Virus record (IMG/VR): IMGVR_UViG_3300005537_000066
Location: 1 to 23,176 of that record
DNA: 23,176 nucleotides
Reading direction: 5' to 3' (one strand)
From: a virus
Shown here: piece by piece, positions 1 through 6,439 of the stretch
Position numbering within the stretch: the first letter of the stretch is position 1
How the letters are laid out: every line of letters starts with the position of its first letter
Notes under the pieces: generated by a model
Databases searched by the model: none
What the model saw: only the letters and a program-made list of their open reading frames with translations
Told to the model about the DNA's origin: nothing
Position numbers and translations under genes: made by a program

Positions 1-250
1 CAGCAGTCGCCGGCGAAGGCGGCTTCGGCGTCGCGCACCCACTCGGTCAGGCCGCCGCCGATGTGGCCGGACAGAATGAGTGTCCACTTCGGCGCTAATG
101 AGTGTCCGTTTCGCCAAAATCGGCGTAATCCGGCCCACACCAAGGTCGCCATGGCGTGTGATCGCCCACGATCGCTCACCGGCCACTTACGCCCCAAAAG
201 TTAAAGTAGCACTTCAACAAGGCGGGGGGCTGTGGATAAGTGGGCGCGGA
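1..250. other. left flank, no confident gene; possible element boundary
   Basis: No open frame here has a convincing start, ribosome binding site or family signature. Bases 1-75 are open in more than one frame on both strands, so a transposase fragment running off the left edge cannot be excluded. The 11-mer AATGAGTGTCC occurs twice (75-85 and 97-107, period 22), which resembles the multiple terminal repeats of IS21-type elements. A perfect 9-mer DnaA-box consensus (TGTGGATAA) lies at 231-239, just after the tail fibre stop. A weak AAGT/ACTT inverted repeat near 204-214 could belong to a terminator, but it lacks a proper U tract. Confidence 0.4.
75..107. repeat. two direct copies of AATGAGTGTCC (75-85, 97-107), IS-end-like
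   Basis: Seen directly: two identical 11-mers 22 bases apart. The second continues into GTTTCGCC. Spaced direct repeats with a TGTCC core are reminiscent of IS21-family termini. That family link comes from memory of the pattern and no transposase is visible in the window. If correct, the phage cassette ends between about 108 and 250. Confidence 0.4.
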
Positions 251-982
251 TCAGCGCTGAACCCACAGCTTGACGGAGTCGAAGTTCCAGCTCGTGTTGC
301 CCCCGTCCGCGCCGTCCACGAACAGCCTCAGCTTGACCTGCCAGCCGTTCAACACGTCGGGCGGGACTGCGGCCGTCTGCACCACCACGCCATCGATCAA
401 CCAGCTGAGCGTGGCGCCGTCGCAGCGCAGCTCGAGGTGCTGGTAGGCGCAGTCGGCAGCGGCGCCCGGCGCGAGCGTGCAGGCGACGCCCGAGTCGCCC
501 GTCGTCACACCGCCACTCGATCGCCGCCATTGCCAGTTCGCCTGGCCATTGGTGATCGTGAACGACGCGCCATCGGGATCGGCGGTCAGCGCGCCGGGCG
601 GTCCGACGCCGATCGCGAGAGTCGTCAACGCATCCACGCTCCGCGTCGGCGAGCGCACGAGGCAGGAGAGCCGCCACACGCGCGCCCCCAGCGGGACGCG
701 TCGAGCGAGCGCGATCGCTGCCGTCGCGCCGGCGACGGTGTCGAGATGAACGATGCCCCAGGCGTCGACGTTGCCGCCGTCATCGCCCACCGCGACTGAG
801 CCGAGCGACGTCCATCGATTGGCGAGCGCCCCCTCCTCGAACTCGTCGACGATCACGAGCTGCCGACCGCTCGCCTGTTCGTGCGCGCGAACGATGCCGT
901 CTTGAATGTCGTTCAAATCGGCACTCTGAACGGGTTGATTCGGCGCGTAAGTGCGGTTGCGCGCGTATGGAAGATTTCCCAT
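251..982 (-). CDS. tail fibre / lectin-like adhesin
   Basis: 243 aa, last gene of the baseplate run. The N-terminus (residues 1-35) has the short motif region around ADLNDIQDGIVRAHEQ, typical of tail-fibre proteins that attach to a baseplate. The rest alternates hydrophobic and polar residues with many Gly, Trp and Asp, ending in a segment (ELRCDGATLSWLIDGV and following) that reads like a concanavalin A/LamG-type beta sandwich. It would sit at the fibre tip or baseplate edge and bind the host surface. The ATG start lies one base after the gp48-like stop, with GGGAG upstream. No fibre assembly chaperone follows it. The position is known from Mu; the lectin fold is inferred. Confidence 0.75.
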   Translation of the reverse strand: MGNLPYARNRTYAPNQPVQSADLNDIQDGIVRAHEQASGRQLVIVDEFEEGALANRWTSLGSVAVGDDGGNVDAWGIVHLDTVAGATAAIALARRVPLGARVWRLSCLVRSPTRSVDALTTLAIGVGPPGALTADPDGASFTITNGQANWQWRRSSGGVTTGDSGVACTLAPGAAADCAYQHLELRCDGATLSWLIDGVVVQTAAVPPDVLNGWQVKLRLFVDGADGGNTSWNFDSVKLWVQR

Positions 983-983
983 T

Positions 984-1937
984 TCAGACTCCCAGGGGTT
1001 CGCGGTCGGTGAGCGACTGCGTGTTGTCGCAAAGCAGATCGCTCGTCTCGCACACGTGCGGCTCGAGCTCCGCCGCCGCCGATCGCACGAGCTGCGCCTG
1101 CGTGCGCGCGATGTCGGTATTCACGCTCGGCGCCAGCACTGGATCGCGCTGCACGAAGAAGTAGTAGATCGAGCGCGCATCGAGATCGTTCGAGACGCGC
1201 AGGCTCCACGTGAGAAGCGTCGGCGACGGCCCGAAGGACGGGGTCCGCACGATGGACAAGAACCACGGGCCGGCGGCGGGAGCCCCGAGGAACGCCGTCG
1301 CCGTGCCGAGCGTGCGAGTCCCCCAGAAGCCGATGTTGTTGTTGGGGACGATCCAGCTTCGCCCTGCGTGGTGAAGCGTGATCGTCAAACGCGATGCGAG
1401 GCACGCGGAGATCTGGATGGTCACGACGACGCCGTCTGCATCGACGAGATCCGGCCAGGGGACATAACAGGATCGCGTGAGGCCCGGCGCGCCTGAGGGG
1501 ATTGGGATCGCGAGAGGCGGCGTCTCTGTCGCGGTGAGCGCGGCCTCGATGGTGGCGCGCGTTGCTTCGGTGAGCAGCACGCCCGACGGATCGCAATCGA
1601 GAAGGCCAGCGAGCAATCGCTGAATGCGCGCCGTAGTGTAGCCCTTCGAGCGGAGGAGGCGCGCGAGAATGCGCGCCCGGCGCAATGCGGCGTCGTCACC
1701 ATTGCGGACCGGGAGGCCCGCGACGCCCTCCCACAGATCGAGCATCGTCGTCGTTCGATCGGGCAGGAAGTCGCGGATGAGCAGCTCGAGCGAATCACAT
1801 GCGCGCCCGAGGGCCGAGGCGATCGCGCCGAGCTCCTTGACGACGTCGCTATTCGGATCCTGCGAATAGAAGATCGGCGGCTCTAGGCGCAGCAATGCCG
1901 CGAGCACTCGATCGTAAGAGAGAGGACCGGCGGGCAA
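984..1937 (-). CDS. gp48-like baseplate wedge/fibre-linker protein (DUF2313) with P-domain-like C-terminus
   Basis: 317 aa. Residues 10-130 match the Mu gp48/YmfQ (DUF2313) pattern, notably FLPDRTTTMLDLWEGVAGLP at 58-77, where the family has a conserved WE..GLP segment. The family links the baseplate wedge to the tail fibres. Residues 155-250 are extra. They read like a proprotein-convertase P-domain jelly roll: VVVTIQI, then LTITLHHAG, then TAFLGAPAAGPWFLSIV, then LLTWSLRVSND. The start is TTG, two bases past the gp47 stop, with AAGGCGAG upstream. An in-frame GTG a few codons later is a weaker alternative. The tail after 260 is helical and polar. Confidence 0.8.
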   Translation of the reverse strand: MPAGPLSYDRVLAALLRLEPPIFYSQDPNSDVVKELGAIASALGRACDSLELLIRDFLPDRTTTMLDLWEGVAGLPVRNGDDAALRRARILARLLRSKGYTTARIQRLLAGLLDCDPSGVLLTEATRATIEAALTATETPPLAIPIPSGAPGLTRSCYVPWPDLVDADGVVVTIQISACLASRLTITLHHAGRSWIVPNNNIGFWGTRTLGTATAFLGAPAAGPWFLSIVRTPSFGPSPTLLTWSLRVSNDLDARSIYYFFVQRDPVLAPSVNTDIARTQAQLVRSAAAELEPHVCETSDLLCDNTQSLTDREPLGV

Positions 1938-1938
1938 A

Positions 1939-3315
1939 CTAGCTCGCCTTCTTGGTGACCAGGACCGAGCCCGGGACGATCAAGGGCACGGTGGTGGTCT
2001 GCGTGGGCAAAGGATCCGATGGCGAGACGTTCGCGCCGGGCGTGGTGAGATCGGCGTCGACGACGCCGGCGACGTCGGTCGCCGAAGCGAGGAGCTTCGC
2101 GATGCGCAGGCTGTCATCCCAGAAGATCGCCGCACGCGTGTTGCGCGCAGGCCCGAGCGAGTCGTAGCGCGCGAGAAGCGCGGTGCGCACCGGCACGACC
2201 AGGTCGCCGCTCGCGCGAATGAACGAAGTGCCCACCGTCGGATCGACGGATGGCCACGCGTCGATCGTGAGGATGTTGTGCACGACGTCGATGACGGTGA
2301 TCTTCGCCTCCTCGCCCGTCGACGAGATCGTGAGGCGATCGCCGACCGCGAGGCCCGCGGGGAGGCCGCCGCCGAGCGTGATCGTTTTCGTGCCCGCGTT
2401 GAACGCCGTGATGATGAATGCGGATGAGCCGCCGTCGTCCCAATCCCAGACGAATCCGGCCTTGTCGTCGATCGCGATCTCGCATGCGACGTCGACCGAC
2501 TGGGGCGTAACAACCAGCACTGCGATGTCCTTCACGCCGGCCGGGCGGCGAGCTGCAATATAGTTCACCACGGCGGTGAGGTCGGCGAGGATGCGTGCGG
2601 CGCCCGAGCCCGCGCCGAGCACGGCAACATCGATCGTGCCGAGACCTCGCCGATGCGCCCAGACATAGGCCGTCGCGACGCCGGGGACTGCGAGCGCCCA
2701 GTCGAGATAGTCCTTCGCCGCGCCGCCCTCGGGTGAGTCGGCGATCTCTTGCGAGTAGCGCGGCACGTAGGCGTCATCGATCTCGGTGTCGTCGCCATCG
2801 ACCAGATCGGCGACGAGAGTCGCAACGGGATCGACGCCGACAGGTGGCGCGGTGAATGTCAGCACGTCGCCGATGCGCTTGTTCGTGGCGGAGCCGGTAG
2901 AGATCGCGACCACGTCGACGGTCACGTTGCCGCCGCCGTTGAGCACGGCGCCAACGCTTGCGACCTGGTAGAGCGTGCCGTCCGCGTGGGCGAGCTCGCT
3001 GCCGTTCGGCACCGGCGATCCGGCGACGCCGGTGACGGCAAGCGCCTGCGTCCCGTGCGACGGCGTCGCGCCCTTGCGCGGGACGCCAAAGATATTGCCC
3101 CAGCGATCGGCGAAGTCGGCGCGCGCGGTGTCGGGGAACAAGTTCTTCTCGGCGAAGAGGAGCTTCGCGATCACCGACCACACCGCGCCCGAGACGACGC
3201 GGCCGAGGCGGAAAGGATCGGAGCCCTTCGACGTGTTCTTCTCGGGGAACGCCGACTGGATGGCGTTCATGAACTCGGCGAAGAGGTCTTCGCGGCTTGG
3301 GACATCGAACGGCAT
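1939..3315 (-). CDS. gp47-like baseplate wedge protein (baseplate J family)
   Basis: 458 aa. The N-terminal part (MPFDVPSREDLFAEFMNAIQ, then FADRWGNIFGVPRKGATPSHGTQALAVTG) is typical of Mu gp47/P2 J proteins, followed by the ADSPEGGAAKDYLDWALAVP segment characteristic of the family. It forms the wedge around the hub, homologous in role to T4 gp6. A Gly-rich beta segment of roughly 85 residues (about 290-375, FIITAFNAGTKTITLGGG through TSFIRASGD) interrupts the C-terminal part and looks like an inserted small beta domain. The ATG overlaps the gp46 stop as TGATG, so translation is probably coupled. Confidence 0.9.
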   Translation of the reverse strand: MPFDVPSREDLFAEFMNAIQSAFPEKNTSKGSDPFRLGRVVSGAVWSVIAKLLFAEKNLFPDTARADFADRWGNIFGVPRKGATPSHGTQALAVTGVAGSPVPNGSELAHADGTLYQVASVGAVLNGGGNVTVDVVAISTGSATNKRIGDVLTFTAPPVGVDPVATLVADLVDGDDTEIDDAYVPRYSQEIADSPEGGAAKDYLDWALAVPGVATAYVWAHRRGLGTIDVAVLGAGSGAARILADLTAVVNYIAARRPAGVKDIAVLVVTPQSVDVACEIAIDDKAGFVWDWDDGGSSAFIITAFNAGTKTITLGGGLPAGLAVGDRLTISSTGEEAKITVIDVVHNILTIDAWPSVDPTVGTSFIRASGDLVVPVRTALLARYDSLGPARNTRAAIFWDDSLRIAKLLASATDVAGVVDADLTTPGANVSPSDPLPTQTTTVPLIVPGSVLVTKKAS

Positions 3316-3704
3316 CAGGCGCCTCCCCCGACTACGACGAAGAACGGCCCGAGATCGAACGGCGGCCGCCCCGGCGCGTAGCAGTCGACCTCGAAGGCGA
3401 TGCGCTGCGGGCCCTGCTGCTCGACCGTCACGTCGACGTGGTCGAGCTCGCCCGAAGCGACGAGCCACGCGACGGCGGCGCGCGCGAGATCGCGCACGCG
3501 AAGCGGCGTCTCGGCGAGCATCTTGTCGCGCGCGAGCTCGCCGAAGCGATGGCCGAGATAGGGCGCGCCCTCCCAGCTCCCGAGCGGCACGCGGAAGGAG
3601 AGCGCGATCTTGTTCTTAAGCACGTCGTCGGTGACGAACGCGCCCCGCGGCGCCGGCGAGAAGTCGCCGCTCACTGCGTCGACGATGCGATCGAGGATCG
3701 GCAT
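3315..3704 (-). CDS. Mu gp46-like baseplate protein (gp25/GPW role)
   Basis: 129 aa, the usual length for Mu gp46. Recognisable features are the start MPILDRIVDAVSGDFS, the central SFRVPLGSWEGAPYLGHRFGE and the ARAAVAWLVASGELDHVDVTVE segment, with alternating strands at the end. The family forms the inner wedge of contractile baseplates. It sits directly between the spike and gp47 genes, as in Mu. The ATG follows the spike gene stop immediately (TAGATG). The Gly/Ala/Val-rich C-terminus overlaps the next start. Confidence 0.85.
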   Translation of the reverse strand: MPILDRIVDAVSGDFSPAPRGAFVTDDVLKNKIALSFRVPLGSWEGAPYLGHRFGELARDKMLAETPLRVRDLARAAVAWLVASGELDHVDVTVEQQGPQRIAFEVDCYAPGRPPFDLGPFFVVVGGGA

Positions 3705-4370
3705 CTACTTCTTCACGAAGCCGACCGTCGATTTGATCGATGGTGGCCCTGAAATGATCGGCGCATGTGGCTTGAGCACGCCGGCGGTGACGGTGCAGGG
3801 TGCGCCGACGACGGCATTCGTCGTCGTGAGCGGCGTCGTTGCGTCGAGCGCAATGTTGAACTGGAAATTGTTGATCGCGTTTTCGATTGTTTGTAGCCGC
3901 GTCTCGAGATCGTCGCCGACGGGGATCGCCTGCAGCCCCGACTCGCCGATGTTGAACTTCTGGCCGCCCTTGGGCACGACGTTCACGTCGCCGTCCTTGT
4001 TGATCTCGATCTTCGAGGCGCCGGCGACGAGCGCGATGAGCGCGCGCTGGATGTGCACCTTCTGGCCTTGATCATCGACCATCACGAGCTCGCCCTTCTC
4101 GAGGGCGAGCTCGTACCGCCGATGCCGGTACGAGAGGAGCACGGCGTTCGCGCCGCGCCCTTCGACCTTCGCGATCACGCCCTCGCCGCCGTCGGGCGGC
4201 CGCGACTGAAAGCCGTAGGCTCCGCCCCAGTCGGCGCCGACGTCGTCGCCGGCCATCCCTTTCGCGGTGATCCCGTCGTCGGCGAAGACGACGTTCGAGA
4301 CGCGTTCGATCATCGTGCGAAAGCGCGAGAGCGCACCGTCGACCATCCGCTTCACGTCGAGCGGCGTCAT
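3705..4370 (-). CDS. gp45-like baseplate assembly protein V / central spike
   Basis: 221 aa. After a helical N-terminus (residues 1-25), residues 40-110 are an OB-like region: WGGAYGFQSRPPDGGEGVIAKVEG, then VLLSYRHRRYELALEKGEL. Short repetitive beta stretches follow (KIEINKDGDVNVVPKGGQKFNIGESGLQ), typical of the trimeric beta-helix of Mu gp45 and P2 gpV spikes. The residues after 165 resemble a trimer-tip or packing segment. The ATG overlaps the stop of the upstream hub gene as ATGA. The protein would pierce the host envelope after sheath contraction. Confidence 0.88.
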   Translation of the reverse strand: MTPLDVKRMVDGALSRFRTMIERVSNVVFADDGITAKGMAGDDVGADWGGAYGFQSRPPDGGEGVIAKVEGRGANAVLLSYRHRRYELALEKGELVMVDDQGQKVHIQRALIALVAGASKIEINKDGDVNVVPKGGQKFNIGESGLQAIPVGDDLETRLQTIENAINNFQFNIALDATTPLTTTNAVVGAPCTVTAGVLKPHAPIISGPPSIKSTVGFVKK

Positions 4371-5527
4371 GGCAGGAACACACCCTTCTCGTGCAGCGTG
4401 AGCTCGGTGCGGCGCTTGGGGCGCGTCTCGATGAACTTCCGCTGCGCCACGTAGAACTGCCCATCGATGCCCGCCGTCGGAATGCGCACCGTCGCAAGCG
4501 TGTCGATGGTGTAGAGGCGCGAGCCGTCGCGGCCCCCGCGGAAGCCGGGGACGGTGATCTTGATCGTGAGCGCGGAGAGTCGGCGCCTCCCCATCTCGTA
4601 CTCGGCGCGGTTCTTCGCCTGCGACGCGTTCGCGACGTCGCCGTCGGTCAAGATCATCCGGCGCTCGATGTTGCGGTTCACGAGATCCGGATCGGTGGCG
4701 GCCGCCTTGAACGAGCCGCCGGTCTTCGACGAGTCGCCGGTGAAGATGTTCGCGCCGGTGCCGGTGGCCGCCGTATTGCCGACGACGCGGATCTCCGAGA
4801 AGCGCTCGCCGATGGAGCGCGTGACCGTGTACGACTCGACGTTGTTGTCGACGGCGCGTTTGTCGCCCGGCGGGAACGAGTAGAAATAGAAGCTCGGCTC
4901 CTGCTCGTAGTCAGGCTTGCCGATGAAGAGATCGCCCTGCGCCGAGAGCCACCACATGAGCCCGAGCTGGCGAAGATGCTGATCGAGGATCTGCGCGACG
5001 CGTTGGCCCGGATCGACCTTCGTCACCGCGCGCGGCGAGAACCCGTCGGCGAAGACGGGCGCATTGCGCGAGGTGCCGGCCTTCGACTTCCGATCCTTTT
5101 TCCCGAGCAGCAGTTTCCGGTTGAGGGCGTTCGAGAAGACTACGTTCTTGATCCCCCAGCTCGGCTTGAGCAGTTTCTCGGCGAGGGTCTTCGCTGAATA
5201 CTTCGCTGCACGGATCGTCTCCGCCTCTCCGTCGACGAGGAAAGCGCCCTTGTCGCGGCCGGTGAGCGCCAGCGTCTCGGCCGAGCGCGTCCCTTCGACC
5301 ACGACGTCGTCGATCACGCCCGCCATCTGGCGATCGTCGCCGACGTAGACGTCGCACGACATGCCCTCTCGGAAGGCGCCGACGAGCTGCGCGCCGGGCG
5401 CGCGCGCGCGCACGGAGAACGCATCGGCCGGCATGAAGATGTCCGAGTCCATCTCGACCTCGAACCACTTCGAGTACTCGACGCCGGCGACGGCCACCTT
5501 CACGCGATCGCTCGTGTCAGACGGCAT
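4367..5527 (-). CDS. gp44-like baseplate hub protein P (gpD/late control D-like)
   Basis: 386 aa. It shows the hub pattern of Mu gp44/P2 gpD: a first beta domain (VKVAVAGVEYSKWFEVEMDSDI) and DVYVGDDRQMAGVIDDVVVEG, then LALTGRDKGAFLVDGEA. A Lys-rich linker at about 145-165 (KKDRKSK) precedes GQRVAQILDQHLRQLGLMWWLSAQGDLFIGKP and a C-terminal second barrel (TVPGFRGGRDGSRLYTIDTLATVRI). It would form the trimeric hub joining the tube to the spike. The ATG lies 11 bases inside the upstream reading frame. The spike gene overlaps its stop. Confidence 0.9.
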   Translation of the reverse strand: MPSDTSDRVKVAVAGVEYSKWFEVEMDSDIFMPADAFSVRARAPGAQLVGAFREGMSCDVYVGDDRQMAGVIDDVVVEGTRSAETLALTGRDKGAFLVDGEAETIRAAKYSAKTLAEKLLKPSWGIKNVVFSNALNRKLLLGKKDRKSKAGTSRNAPVFADGFSPRAVTKVDPGQRVAQILDQHLRQLGLMWWLSAQGDLFIGKPDYEQEPSFYFYSFPPGDKRAVDNNVESYTVTRSIGERFSEIRVVGNTAATGTGANIFTGDSSKTGGSFKAAATDPDLVNRNIERRMILTDGDVANASQAKNRAEYEMGRRRLSALTIKITVPGFRGGRDGSRLYTIDTLATVRIPTAGIDGQFYVAQRKFIETRPKRRTELTLHEKGVFLP

Positions 5528-5936
5528 AGCACCGAAGCCGCGTCCCGGCGGGGACGAGAAGAGGATCAGGGATCGAGTTGAGACGCAGGAGCTCGTCGGC
5601 GCGCGACGAGTCGCCGTAGGTCTCGTGCGCCCAGACGAGGAGCGGCGCGTCGGCGGCGACCACGCGCTCGATGAGCGGCGGCTTCGCCTCGAGGATCGCT
5701 TGCGCGTAGGTCTCGAGCCGCGCCGCCATGGCGGTGAGCGCGTTCGCGAGGTCGTAGCTCTCGGCGGCGGTGAAGTCGGGGATCGCAGCGAGTGCCTGGT
5801 CGACGAGGTTCAGCGCGCCGTTCACGAGCGCCTCGATCTCGGCGGCGCTCATGTCGTTGCTGCCCGCCTCGAGCTGATCGGTCACGCTCGAGCAGCGGCT
5901 CGAGGCGAGCGCGGCGGCGGCGGCGATCGCCGTCAC
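5517..5936 (-). CDS. C-terminal half of Mu N (DNA circularisation/tail hub) protein as a separate gene
   Basis: 139 aa from a GTG that overlaps the stop of the preceding N-terminal gene (GTGA). Residues 1-90 are Ala-rich helices. The end contains PLLVWAHETYGDSSRADELL and then LNSIPDPLLVPAGTRLRC. This matches the LysM-like ending of Mu N/gp43-type proteins, where YGD..RADEL...N.I...P is a recurring pattern. In Mu these pieces belong to one polypeptide of roughly 490 aa; here they are two tandem genes. Function is inferred: a link between tape measure/tube tip and hub. I see no frameshift-prone sequence at the junction. Confidence 0.65.
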   Translation of the reverse strand: MTAIAAAAALASSRCSSVTDQLEAGSNDMSAAEIEALVNGALNLVDQALAAIPDFTAAESYDLANALTAMAARLETYAQAILEAKPPLIERVVAADAPLLVWAHETYGDSSRADELLRLNSIPDPLLVPAGTRLRCYAV

Positions 5937-6439
5937 GGCGTGCCCCCGCTCGAGAGGAACGCGTCCATCTTGGCGGCCGCGGTGTTCACGTCGTCGCACG
6001 CGGCGCGCGTCGCGCTCGCCAGCGCGGCGAGGCTCTCCGACGTCTCGAACGGCCCGATCGCGTTGGTGCTGTGCTCGGCGAAGATGATGTCGACCATGGC
6101 CGCGTCGAGGGAGTCGTCGGCGTCGTGCGTGACGATGGCGCTCTGCACCGCGGCCTGCATCGTCCCAAACACCGGGTGCACGAGCTCACCGATCCCGCCC
6201 TCGTCGACCGCCTTCAAGACGGCGTTGAGCTGGTCGGGATAGTCCTCCTCGACGAACACCGCGCGCACCGAAATCGTGAGGCCCTTGCGCGTACGGTCTT
6301 CGATCTCCTGGCCGGGGCGGCCGGGATACTCGCGCCGGTCGAGCTCGCGCGCGTGCTCGTCGCGCACCGAGACGAAGTCGAAGCGCACGCCCTTCCACGA
6401 TCCCGTCTGGAGGATCTCCTCCCACGTCGCGCCGGCCAT
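5933..6439 (-). CDS. DNA circularisation protein N-terminal domain (Mu N/gp43-like)
   Basis: 168 aa. The N-terminus (ATWEEILQTGSWKGVRFDFV, then HARELDRREYPGRPGQEIEDR) and the GELVHPVFGTMQAAVQSAIV segment fit the DNA-circularisation N-terminal domain (PF07157). Despite its name the family is a virion tail component near the hub. It is only about a third of the usual N length; the rest appears to be encoded by the next gene. The ATG overlaps the tape measure stop (TGATG). Confidence 0.85.
   Translation of the reverse strand: MAGATWEEILQTGSWKGVRFDFVSVRDEHARELDRREYPGRPGQEIEDRTRKGLTISVRAVFVEEDYPDQLNAVLKAVDEGGIGELVHPVFGTMQAAVQSAIVTHDADDSLDAAMVDIIFAEHSTNAIGPFETSESLAALASATRAACDDVNTAAAKMDAFLSSGGTP

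Noticed and set aside
1-75. Transposase fragment at the left edge
   Set aside because: Several frames on both strands are open over this short stretch and none shows a family motif; the evidence is too thin to call a gene.
200-225. AAGT/ACTT inverted repeat after the fibre gene as a terminator
   Set aside because: The stem is four base pairs and no adequate U tract follows on the minus strand.
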